Shown: one piece after another, positions 1 to 5,250 of the stretch
Layout of the letters: each line of letters starts with the position of its first letter
Position numbering within the stretch: position 1 is the first letter of the stretch
From: an uncultured Lachnoclostridium sp.
GTDB lineage: Bacteria; Bacillota; Clostridia; Lachnospirales; Lachnospiraceae
Assembly: GCA_958425285.1 (NCBI GenBank)
Contig: CATZVV010000107.1
Location: forward strand, 1-6,523
Length of the DNA stretch: 6,523 bases
Direction of reading: 5' to 3'
The notes under the pieces: model-generated
What the model was told of the DNA's origin: nothing
What the model saw: only the letters and a program-made list of their open reading frames with translations
Database searches by the model: none
Translations under genes and position numbers: made by a program

Positions 1-604
1 TCTTGGCTTGAAGAACAGAACGAATACTTTGCGTTGCCGTATCCTCAATCTGCTCCATACTTTTTTGTCCACTCTGGCATTTCACCATATATTCCCGCAT
101 CTCCGGATTTTTTTCATAATAGATATAGTATCCCGGCTGTTTTTCCATCACTCCGCTCACGGAAACATACAATGCCTCCTCTCCTTCAGCTTCCTCGTAC
201 AAAAACAGAATCTTATCACCACCGCCAAAATTCTTCCCATGAATCGTACGCAGTCTCTCATTACACTCCGTCGGCATTTCAGATTTCGTATAAAACCATC
301 CCACAATCTCTACATCCGTAAAATTCTCCTTAATATCTGTATATATATTGGTCCACATATCATGAGAAAAACAATCATTTGTCCGTTCTTCAAATGAATG
401 GATTCGTACCATTCCGGATACAAACAGATATTTTATTCCTTTATGCATCTGTGTTCTGCCAAGCAGCACGCCAGCCGCCTCATCATCTTGTGCCTGTTTT
501 GCTAATTGCCTGACAAAACTCATTACATAATCTTCTATGTAAATCTTACGGTTTCCCTTCGTACAACCTATCTGTCTTACGCTTTTTGGCAAGTCTAACG
601 TCAT
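1..604 (-). CDS. Partial CDS: uncharacterised protein with a degenerate MPN/JAB-like N-terminal domain
   Basis: The frame is open from ATG at 604-602 to the left edge, giving 201 codons plus one base; the C-terminus is missing. The start is supported by AAGGGGGAT (611-619), with 8 nt between the G run and ATG, and by a good promoter further upstream. No signal peptide or membrane segment is visible in this part. Residues about 40-150 have the order expected of an MPN/JAB fold: an EAAGVLLGR stretch (42-50), beta-rich YLFVSG (59-64), a helix around DMWTNIYTDI (82-91), then IVGWFYTK (100-107) and ILFLYE (132-137). In active JAMM proteases the GW strand leads into His-x-His-Pro and then Ser-x2-Asp. 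Here those positions are Tyr105, Lys107 and Ser108, and no matching Ser/Asp follows, so a metal-dependent peptidase activity is unlikely. Function is unknown. A full-length homologue would show whether a membrane or cell-wall-binding domain follows, which I suspect but cannot see. The gene is divergent from yyaC. I am confident that it is a gene; the fold assignment is inference. Confidence 0.85.
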   Translation of the reverse strand, partial: MTLDLPKSVRQIGCTKGNRKIYIEDYVMSFVRQLAKQAQDDEAAGVLLGRTQMHKGIKYLFVSGMVRIHSFEERTNDCFSHDMWTNIYTDIKENFTDVEIVGWFYTKSEMPTECNERLRTIHGKNFGGGDKILFLYEEAEGEEALYVSVSGVMEKQPGYYIYYEKNPEMREYMVKCQSGQKSMEQIEDTATQSIRSVLQAK

Positions 605-640
605 GAAACAATCCCCCTTGTGCATTTGTTGTTCAACAGA

Positions 641-670
641 ATAACATAATATGCATGCACATTTTGTCAA
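641..670 (-). promoter_or_regulatory. Sigma-A-type promoter for the leftmost minus-strand gene
   Basis: On the minus strand a perfect -35 TTGACA (670-665) is followed by an 18-nt spacer and a -10 TGTTAT (646-641; 4 of 6 consensus matches). Transcription would begin near 634, giving a leader of about 30 nt with the ribosome binding site at 611-619. The good -35 and sensible leader length make this the most likely promoter of the gene at 1-604. Confidence 0.6.
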
Positions 671-718
671 AACAGCAGTCAAGGGAATTTTTTTTTCTTC
701 TTCTTATATTTCTTTTTC

Positions 719-762
719 GACAAAAACCAGTAGTTTTATTGATAAAAAGCAAACTTTTTGTC
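719..762. repeat. 8-bp inverted repeat GACAAAAA / TTTTTGTC
   Basis: GACAAAAA at 719-726 is the exact reverse complement of TTTTTGTC at 755-762, with 28 bp between. A smaller nested hairpin, AAAAAG (744-749), loop CAAA, CTTTTT (754-759), shares the right arm. The right arm is also part of TTTTGTCAA (756-764), which recurs at 662-670 over the -35 of the minus-strand promoter. It may be an operator pair, but the arms are AT-rich and could arise by chance. Confidence 0.3.
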
Positions 763-854
763 AATGCAAGTCAAATAGTGCGAAAAAAAATATCTGGTAA
801 TTTGAGTAAAATTTACCATTTTGTGAATACTCTTACCAACACAAGTTTATATGT

Positions 855-897
855 GTGCGCACCATTATAGACTTACACTTTAGAATAAAAGTGCGCA
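855..897. repeat. GTGCGCA direct repeat upstream of yyaC
   Basis: GTGCGCA occurs at 855-861 and again at 891-897, 36 bp apart. The first copy extends to the perfect palindrome GTGCGCAC (855-862). Both are GC-rich islands in an AT-rich region, and they bracket the -10-like strings just before yyaC. A regulatory role is possible but unproven. Confidence 0.3.
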
Positions 898-901
898 GAA
901 A

Positions 902-907
902 TGAGGA
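902..907 (+). promoter_or_regulatory. Ribosome binding site deciding the yyaC start
   Basis: TGAGGA at 902-907 lies 5 nt before the ATG at 913. The upstream in-frame ATG at 901 overlaps this site and has no purine-rich sequence at the proper distance (it is preceded by GTGCGCAGAA). The start at 913 is therefore preferred. Confidence 0.65.
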
Positions 908-912
908 AATTT

Positions 913-1479
913 ATGATTTATTATTTTAATTCCGCAAAAAAATCTGCATTACCCGATTTTTCACAGAAATTAAAAAAATTGTTAAAAAAGAAACAAGATG
1001 AATTAGACTTCCAAGAAGTTGTTATTCTATGCATTGGTTCGGACCGTGCCACCGGCGATTGTCTGGGACCCATTATTGGGCATCGTCTTTCCAGGCAAAA
1101 AAAAGACTTTTCTATCTATGGTACACTAGAAAAGCCTGTTCATGCAAAAAATCTGGGAATTGCTGTGGAATTTATTAAAACTTACCACAAAAATGCTCTC
1201 ATCATAGCTGTTGATGCCTCGCTCGGTGTATCCGAACATATCGGATACATTACACTCGGGGAAGGTGCTCTTTCTCCGGGTGTCGGAGTAGACAAGCAGC
1301 TGCCCTCGGTTGGCGATATTTTCATCACAGGAATTGTTAACCTATCCGGTTTTGGAGGGCAAATGCTGTTGCAAACCACACGCCTAAATACAGTCATGCA
1401 GCTTGCAGACTTCATTAGCCTCGGCCTATACCGTAGCCTTACAGCAGAGTACGTCCCTCCAGAGCTCGTAACAATGTAA
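913..1479 (+). CDS. yyaC: YyaC-type sporulation protein (DUF1256, putative spore protease)
   Basis: The product is 188 residues from ATG 913 (192 from ATG 901), close to the usual length of about 200 for the family. The diagnostic motif CIGSDRATGDCLGP sits at residues 40-53, followed by PVHAKNL (75-81) and the strand AVDASLG (99-105). These are the conserved blocks of the spore protein YyaC family, which has the alpha/beta fold of the hydrogenase-maturation and GPR-type peptidases. Asp49 and Asp101 are candidate metal or active-site residues by analogy. A Lys-rich helix lies at about residues 19-27. In Bacillus subtilis yyaC is a forespore gene; its substrate is not established, so the protease label rests on fold similarity. 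The gene is convergent with recR and overlaps it by 41 bp. No terminator follows, so its transcript probably enters recR antisense. No confident forespore promoter could be read upstream. Confidence 0.93.
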   Translation: MIYYFNSAKKSALPDFSQKLKKLLKKKQDELDFQEVVILCIGSDRATGDCLGPIIGHRLSRQKKDFSIYGTLEKPVHAKNLGIAVEFIKTYHKNALIIAVDASLGVSEHIGYITLGEGALSPGVGVDKQLPSVGDIFITGIVNLSGFGGQMLLQTTRLNTVMQLADFISLGLYRSLTAEYVPPELVTM

Positions 1480-2035
1480 CTTCATCAATATATTCCAAAT
1501 CCCCGCCAACCGGAACTCCGCTTGCAATTCTTGAGACCCGGATACCGGTCGGCTTTACCAGCTTGCTAATATACATTGCTGTCGTCTCACCCTCGAGGGT
1601 TGAATTTGTAGCAACAACCAACTCATCCACATCCCCTTGCAGCCGTTCCATCAACTCCTTCAGGCGAATATCTTTCGGACCGATTCCAAGCATCGGTGAA
1701 ATAGCCCCATGGAGAACATGGTAAACACCCTCGTATTTTCCGGTTTTCTCGTATGCCACTAAATCCCGCGTATCCTCAACTACCATTATCGTTTTCTTAT
1801 CTCGTTTTATGTTGGAACAAATGGGACACAACTCTTTATCTGTCAATGTGTAACATTCCTTACAAAAATGAACATTCTCTTTCGCTGACACGATGCTATC
1901 GGCTAATTGCCTGACTCGTTCAAAAGGCATATCCAGCAAATGGAATGCCAACCTCTGTGCCGTCTTGGTTCCTACTCCGGGCAAACCGGAAAGTTCCTCT
2001 ACAAGCCGGTTAATTGACTCACTGTAAAATTCCAT
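1439..2035 (-). CDS. recR: Recombination mediator protein RecR
   Basis: The protein is 198 residues, the typical RecR length, and appears intact. RecR works with RecO (and RecF) to load RecA onto SSB-coated single-stranded DNA during gap repair. The sequence shows the helix-hairpin-helix LSGLPGVGTKTAQRLAF (15-31), a four-cysteine zinc motif C58-x2-C61-x8-C70-x2-C73, and a Toprim domain starting at VVED (85-88) with the acidic Glu87. The conserved C-terminal block GVPVGGDLEYID (173-184) follows. Its ATG shares one base with the ybaB stop (TAATG). GGAGG at 2052-2048 is 12 nt upstream, which is long, so translation is probably coupled to ybaB by reinitiation. It is the last gene of the pfk-dnaX-ybaB-recR cluster. 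Its stop codon lies inside the end of the oppositely oriented yyaC. Confidence 0.98.
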   Translation of the reverse strand: MEFYSESINRLVEELSGLPGVGTKTAQRLAFHLLDMPFERVRQLADSIVSAKENVHFCKECYTLTDKELCPICSNIKRDKKTIMVVEDTRDLVAYEKTGKYEGVYHVLHGAISPMLGIGPKDIRLKELMERLQGDVDELVVATNSTLEGETTAMYISKLVKPTGIRVSRIASGVPVGGDLEYIDEVTLLRALEGRTLL

Positions 2036-2385
2036 TAGAACGGAAATCCTCCAAGATTCATGCCTCCAGTCAACGCCTCCATTGCCTTTGCAGAATCGTC
2101 CTCCATTGCACGAAGAGCTTCATTCGTAGCCGCTACAATTAAATCCTGCAGCATTTCAATATCATCCGGGTCTACAACTTCCTCTGAAAGTTCTACAGAA
2201 AGCACCTCTTTTGTTCCTGATACCTTGACTGTGACGGCTCCGCCTCCGGCACTTGCCTCATAAACCTTTTCCTCCATTTCTTTTTGCTGTTGCTCCATCT
2301 GACGCTGCATCTTCTGTGCCTGTTTCATTAAATTGTTCATATTTCCAGGCATACCTCCTGGAAATCCTCCACCACGTTTTGCCAT
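2035..2385 (-). CDS. ybaB: YbaB/EbfC-family nucleoid-associated DNA-binding protein
   Basis: The protein is 116 residues and matches the YbaB/EbfC family, small dimeric DNA-binding proteins of the nucleoid usually encoded between dnaX and recR. The N-terminus is rich in Gly, Met and Asn (residues 1-16). It is followed by a Gln/Met/Glu-rich amphipathic helix (about 17-42) that forms the dimer arms in the family. Then comes the characteristic strand AGGGAVTVKVSG (46-57), the acidic VVDPDDIEMLQDLI (70-83) and a closing helix with a Gly-rich tail ending GGFPF. A strong AGGAGG (2401-2396) lies 10 nt before ATG. The gene sits 22 bp after dnaX and overlaps recR by 1 bp, so the three are almost certainly cotranscribed. 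Its exact role in replication or repair remains unclear even in model species. Confidence 0.96.
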   Translation of the reverse strand: MAKRGGGFPGGMPGNMNNLMKQAQKMQRQMEQQQKEMEEKVYEASAGGGAVTVKVSGTKEVLSVELSEEVVDPDDIEMLQDLIVAATNEALRAMEDDSAKAMEALTGGMNLGGFPF

Positions 2386-2407
2386 TTCGTCTCTACCTCC
2401 TAAGTCA

Positions 2408-3976
2408 TTAATCTAATATTTCTACCTTTACACTCTCATTAATATGAAATAAATCCCTTAATTCAGGGAGTGTTTCATGTTCCGTTTTATTTTCACTGGT
2501 TCGCACATCAATATTCACTTCTTTACCTATTTTATTGCTAATGATTGTTTCTATTTCCTGTTTTTTGTCCACTTCCTTAAAATATTCTGCCGAAGTATCA
2601 TCCTCAAATACAAGCAATAATCTGTTATCCGCTCCTACACTCAGTTTTACACCTGCCATCATTCCAGCGTCAACCGGTGAAAGCCCGGATGCGATATCAC
2701 GCCAATGCTTTGCAACTTCCCTTAATTCTTCTGGAACTGCCTGTGGCAACACTTTCTTTTTCGGCTTTGTTTCTACAGTTGTATGCTCTACTGCTTCATT
2801 TGCATTTCGTGCAGCAACCGGAGCATGCTCCCTCTCTCTCTCTAAATTCTGAATCCTGTTTACAAGAGATTCGAAATCCTGTTCCATCTGCGGCTTGCAT
2901 AGTTTAATCATAGTAGTTTCTAAGAGAACACGCTTAGACGCTGAATAGCGCAATTGATTTGCCAATTCGGACATGATACGTATATAACGAAAAATCACTT
3001 CTGTAGCAAAAAACTCTGCCGTCTCTTTCAAAAAAGCCAAAGTTTCCTCAGAACCATCAACTAAGTCTGTTGCATCTTCTGCCGTCTTTACAACAAGAAG
3101 ATTCCTTAGATACCATACAAATTCACTCGTAAACTGTGCCAGATCCTTTCCTTCCATCACAACTTCATGAACAACGAAAAGTACCTCTGACACCTTATTT
3201 TCCCCCAGTGCTCTTGTCAGCCTGTCATAGACTTCATAATCAACTGCACCCAGAATTTTGAGTACTTTCTCATAAGTCAGTTTCTCTCCAAAATAGAAAG
3301 ACACACACTGTTCCAACAGGCTCAGACCATCACGCATTGCCCCGTCTGCTGCCTTAGCAATATATCTTAATGCCTTTTCTTCAGATTCAATCCCCTCACG
3401 TTCGAGCAGCTCTGCCAATCTTGCGGTAATTGTTTCAACACGAATCCGCTTAAAATCATATCTTTGGCATCGTGACAGAATTGTCATTGGAATCTTATGA
3501 ACCTCCGTAGTTGCCAATATAAAAATCAAATATGACGGCGGTTCCTCTAATGTCTTCAGCAAAGCATTAAAGGCACTTGTCGAAAGCATATGCACCTCAT
3601 CAATAATATAAACCTTATATCGCCCCTGTGCAGGCGAATACTGAACCTCTTCAATCACCTGACGAATATCATCTACACGGTTATTTGAAGCCGCATCTAT
3701 CTCCACTACATTCATGGAGGCACCATCCGCAATTGCCCGACACATGTTACATTCACCACATGGTCCATTTTCTGTCGGATGTTCACAATTAACTGCCTTC
3801 GCAAATATTTTGGCAATCGTAGTCTTTCCGGTTCCACGGGTCCCGCAAAACAAATAGGCATGTCCGATTCGTTCTGCCTGAATCTGGTTTTTCAACGTCC
3901 TTACAATATGATCCTGCCCCTTCACTTCGCCGAAATGCTCCGGACGAAACTTCCGATATAATGCTTGATATGACAT
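2408..3976 (-). CDS. dnaX: DNA polymerase III subunit gamma/tau (clamp-loader ATPase)
   Basis: The preferred start is ATG 3976 (522 residues, beginning MSYQALYRKFRP as is usual for DnaX); GGAG at 3989-3986 is 9 nt upstream. An in-frame TTG at 3991 would add five residues, but it overlaps pfk and consumes this ribosome binding site. The protein is the ATPase of the clamp loader that places the sliding clamp on primed DNA. Visible motifs are Walker A GTRGTGKT (45-52), zinc-module cysteines C63, C72, C75 and C78, Walker B with DEVH (125-128), sensor-1 region LATTE (153-157) and the SRC motif with the arginine finger R168. Residues about 170-360 are helical and carry the lid and oligomerisation collar. 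A charged, low-complexity linker (about 370-410) leads to a C-terminal domain ending at 522. Total length is normal for Clostridia. The gene follows pfk by 4 bp and precedes ybaB by 22 bp. Confidence 0.97.
   Translation of the reverse strand: MSYQALYRKFRPEHFGEVKGQDHIVRTLKNQIQAERIGHAYLFCGTRGTGKTTIAKIFAKAVNCEHPTENGPCGECNMCRAIADGASMNVVEIDAASNNRVDDIRQVIEEVQYSPAQGRYKVYIIDEVHMLSTSAFNALLKTLEEPPSYLIFILATTEVHKIPMTILSRCQRYDFKRIRVETITARLAELLEREGIESEEKALRYIAKAADGAMRDGLSLLEQCVSFYFGEKLTYEKVLKILGAVDYEVYDRLTRALGENKVSEVLFVVHEVVMEGKDLAQFTSEFVWYLRNLLVVKTAEDATDLVDGSEETLAFLKETAEFFATEVIFRYIRIMSELANQLRYSASKRVLLETTMIKLCKPQMEQDFESLVNRIQNLEREREHAPVAARNANEAVEHTTVETKPKKKVLPQAVPEELREVAKHWRDIASGLSPVDAGMMAGVKLSVGADNRLLLVFEDDTSAEYFKEVDKKQEIETIISNKIGKEVNIDVRTSENKTEHETLPELRDLFHINESVKVEILD
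2736..2762 (-). other. Possible weak frameshift site in dnaX (gamma-like product)
   Basis: At codons 406-408 the minus strand reads G AAA AAG AAA (2762-2753), one base away from the A AAA AAG heptamer that makes gamma in Escherichia coli. Five nucleotides downstream, GTTGCC and GGCAGT (2750-2736) can form a 6-pair hairpin with two wobbles and an ACA loop. A -1 shift after AAG would meet a TGA at 2699-2697 and give a product of about 426 residues, close to the E. coli gamma length. There is no Shine-Dalgarno-like stimulator upstream and the heptamer is imperfect, so this is a weak candidate. Confidence 0.2.
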
Positions 3977-3980
3977 ATTC

Positions 3981-5063
3981 TTAATCTCCAAAGCAGATTC
4001 CCAATTGTTTTGCTTCCCTAATAATAGAAGATTCGGGATCTACCATTTTCAATTTGCCTGCTACTTCTTCCAATGGTACCGGTACAATTTCATTTCCCTT
4101 GAACCCAACCATATTACCATAATTTTTCTCAATAATCAATTGGGCCGCCGCCGCACCAAGCCGACTGGAGATCACACGGTCATATGCACAAGGGCTTCCT
4201 CCCCTCTGAGTATGACCTGGAACGGTAATGCGGATTTCCTGTCCCGTCCGCTCCTCAATCTCTGCTCCAATCTTATATGAAATACTTGGATATGGATTAT
4301 CCTTTAACTTCTGCTTTAATTCTTTTTTTGATAAACTGGCATCTTCTTTCGAAATAGCTCCTTCTGCTACCGCTAAAATAGAAAAGCGCTTTCCTGCCCG
4401 GCTGCGTTCTTCAATCGCCCGTATTACAGAATCAATATCATATGGAATTTCTGGCAAAAGAATAATATCAGCACCTCCTGCAATGCCGGCATGAAGAGTC
4501 AGCCATCCCACCTTATGTCCCATAACTTCCACAATAAATACACGTCCGTGGGAATATGCGGTCGTATGAATGCAATCAATCGCATCTGTTGCAATATCCA
4601 CTGCACTCTGGAAACCAAAGGTCATATCTGTTCCCCATATGTCATTATCAATCGTCTTTGGCAGTCCAACTACATTCAAACCCTCTTCTCTAAGCAGGTT
4701 TGCTGTCTTTTGCGTTCCATTTCCTCCCAAAATCACAAGGCAATTAAGTTTCAGCTTATGATAAGTTGCTTTCATTGCCTCCACTTTATCCAGTCCATCC
4801 GGATCAGGCTTTCTCATGTGTTTAAAAGGCTGTCTGGAAGTTCCCAGTATCGTTCCACCTTCTGTCAAAATGCCTGAAAAATCCGACGGTTTCATTTTTA
4901 CATAACGTTCATACATCAGCCCCTTATAACCCTCAAGCAGTCCATAAATCTCCACTTCACTGCCATAATGCTTGTATAAAGTTTTTGCTACTCCGCGCAT
5001 CGTTGCATTAAGCGCCTGACAATCCCCACCACTGGTTAAAAATCCAATTCTCTTCATATCCAA
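3981..5063 (-). CDS. pfkA: 6-phosphofructokinase (Pfk family, probably ATP-dependent)
   Basis: The enzyme phosphorylates fructose 6-phosphate to fructose 1,6-bisphosphate, the committed step of glycolysis, in the cytosol. Length is 360 residues from TTG 5063 or 358 from ATG 5057. I kept TTG because AAAGGG (5078-5073) is 9 nt before it; the ATG would be 15 nt away. Motifs in order are TSGGDCQALN (10-19), GGTILGTSR (69-77), GGNGTQKTA (113-121), PKTIDND (135-141, catalytic Asp139), VEVMGHKVGW (178-187) and GHTQRGGSPCAYDR near residue 300. In this superfamily Gly at 116 favours ATP, while Asp there marks pyrophosphate enzymes. Lys136 in PKTIDND is shared by pyrophosphate-using and mixed (group III or plant-type) forms. 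The combination fits the group III ATP enzymes. Asn115 replaces the usual Asp of GGDG. The gene is intact and heads the dnaX-ybaB-recR cluster, ending 4 bp before dnaX. Confidence 0.94.
   Translation of the reverse strand: MDMKRIGFLTSGGDCQALNATMRGVAKTLYKHYGSEVEIYGLLEGYKGLMYERYVKMKPSDFSGILTEGGTILGTSRQPFKHMRKPDPDGLDKVEAMKATYHKLKLNCLVILGGNGTQKTANLLREEGLNVVGLPKTIDNDIWGTDMTFGFQSAVDIATDAIDCIHTTAYSHGRVFIVEVMGHKVGWLTLHAGIAGGADIILLPEIPYDIDSVIRAIEERSRAGKRFSILAVAEGAISKEDASLSKKELKQKLKDNPYPSISYKIGAEIEERTGQEIRITVPGHTQRGGSPCAYDRVISSRLGAAAAQLIIEKNYGNMVGFKGNEIVPVPLEEVAGKLKMVDPESSIIREAKQLGICFGD
3986..3989 (-). promoter_or_regulatory. Ribosome binding site deciding the dnaX start
   Basis: GGAG (minus strand, 3989-3986) lies within the last codons of pfk and 9 nt before ATG 3976. 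This supports MSYQALYRKF as the true N-terminus and implies that dnaX translation starts as ribosomes finish pfk, only 4 nt after its stop. Confidence 0.75.
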
Positions 5064-5072
5064 TTCTTTCAG

Positions 5073-5078
5073 CCCTTT
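5073..5078 (-). promoter_or_regulatory. Ribosome binding site supporting a TTG start for pfk
   Basis: AAAGGG (minus strand, 5078-5073) is followed by 9 nt and TTG (5063-5061). The in-frame ATG two codons later (5057) would be 15 nt from the site, which is too far for good initiation. The two options differ by only two residues, so the effect on the protein is trivial, but a TTG start would lower expression. Confidence 0.5.
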
Positions 5079-5099
5079 CTTCAGTTCTGTGACAGATTC

Positions 5100-5129
5100 A
5101 TTGTACCATAAGATACTTTCAATTGAAAA
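5100..5129 (-). promoter_or_regulatory. Promoter for the pfk-dnaX-ybaB-recR cluster
   Basis: On the minus strand an extended -10, TGG followed by TACAAT (TACAAT at 5105-5100, 5 of 6 consensus), lies 18 nt after TTTTCA (5129-5124, 4 of 6 for -35). Transcription would start near 5093, leaving a leader of about 30 nt before the TTG. The extended -10 compensates for the weak -35. No other promoter-like site was noticed within the cluster, so this one may drive all four genes. Confidence 0.55.
5117..5128. repeat. 12-bp perfect palindrome TTTCAATTGAAA over the pfk -35
   Basis: TTTCAATTGAAA is self-complementary. Adding TAC on the left (5114-5116) and GTA on the right (5130-5132), offset by one base, extends the symmetry. 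It overlaps the -35 of the pfk promoter, a common position for a repressor operator. It is AT-rich, so chance cannot be excluded, and I cannot name a regulator. Confidence 0.4.
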
Positions 5130-5160
5130 GTATTTTCCTCTTTTTTCTTTTATTTATCCG

Positions 5161-5187
5161 TTGCAATTTTCCCAAAAATGTTATAAT
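5161..5187 (+). promoter_or_regulatory. Promoter for the isomerase-family gene
   Basis: TTGCAA (5161-5166) precedes a perfect TATAAT (5182-5187). The 15-nt spacer is shorter than the ideal 17, so basal strength may be limited. Transcription would start near 5194 and give a leader of about 95 nt that contains the palindrome at 5201-5216 and the stem-loop at 5220-5250. Confidence 0.5.
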
Positions 5188-5200
5188 ATGTGAGTAGAGT

Positions 5201-5216
5201 TTTGCGAGTTCGCAAA
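5201..5216. promoter_or_regulatory. Operator-like inverted repeat TTTGCGA-gt-TCGCAAA
   Basis: Two perfect 7-bp arms, TTTGCGA (5201-5207) and TCGCAAA (5210-5216), flank a central GT. The site begins a few bases after the predicted start of transcription of the isomerase-family gene, where a bound repressor would block elongation or initiation. It does not have the central CG of typical LacI-family operators. In RNA it would be too tight a loop for the full stem, so a DNA operator is more likely than an RNA element. Confidence 0.45.
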
Positions 5217-5219
5217 TTT

Positions 5220-5250
5220 GTAATTTCATCCCGTAAACAGGTGAGATTAC
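5220..5250 (+). promoter_or_regulatory. 11-bp stem-loop in the leader of the isomerase-family gene
   Basis: GTAATTTCATC (5220-5230) can pair with GGTGAGATTAC (5240-5250) in 11 consecutive pairs, two of them G-U wobbles, around a 9-nt loop (5231-5239). No T-run follows, so it is not a terminator. CATCC (5227-5231), partly in the left arm, could instead pair with GGATG (5275-5279), which overlaps the ribosome binding site AAAGGA. That gives two mutually exclusive structures. I recognise no known riboswitch family here. Confidence 0.4.

Larger units (their letters stand above)
605..912. other. Divergent intergenic region, AT-rich, with no convincing gene
   Basis: This stretch separates the minus-strand gene at 1-604 from yyaC. 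It contains the minus-strand promoter (641-670), a T9 run (688-696) inside a pyrimidine-rich tract (about 688-717), an 8-bp inverted repeat (719-726 with 755-762), a small AT hairpin (744-759) and a GTGCGCA direct repeat near yyaC. A 71-codon open frame at 655-870 (plus) lies here. It lacks a ribosome binding site, has a low-complexity composition, and is not considered a gene. No clear -35/-10 pair for yyaC was found. TAGAAT (881-886) and CATTATA (863-869) are isolated -10-like strings, the latter resembling a sigma-G type -10, but neither has a matching -35 at the right distance. Confidence 0.6.

Noticed and set aside
8..397. Open frame of 129 codons on the plus strand
   Set aside because: It lies antisense to the well-supported minus-strand gene at 1-604, has no ribosome binding site, and its product is rich in His, Phe, Ile and Leu as expected of a shadow frame.
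688..717. T-rich tract considered as a rho-independent terminator
   Set aside because: No GC-rich hairpin precedes the T9 run, and both flanking genes are transcribed away from this region.
655..870. Open frame of 71 codons (plus) in the intergenic region
   Set aside because: No Shine-Dalgarno before the ATG, and low-complexity Phe/Leu/Lys composition produced by T and A runs. It overlaps the -35 of the divergent promoter.
901..912. Upstream ATG for yyaC
   Set aside because: The ATG at 901 lacks a ribosome binding site and overlaps the TGAGGA that serves ATG 913.
1095..1111. A-run with a GACTTTTC hairpin inside yyaC, considered as a recR terminator on the minus strand
   Set aside because: The stem is only about five AT-rich pairs and lies more than 300 bp beyond recR inside a coding sequence.
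1705..1722. CCATG-GAGAA-CATGG hairpin inside recR, considered as a yyaC terminator
   Set aside because: A five-bp stem without a following T-run, within conserved recR coding sequence.
3977..3991. TTG start extending dnaX by five residues into pfk
   Set aside because: The extension contains the GGAG that serves ATG 3976, and DnaX proteins normally begin at MSYQALYRKFRP.
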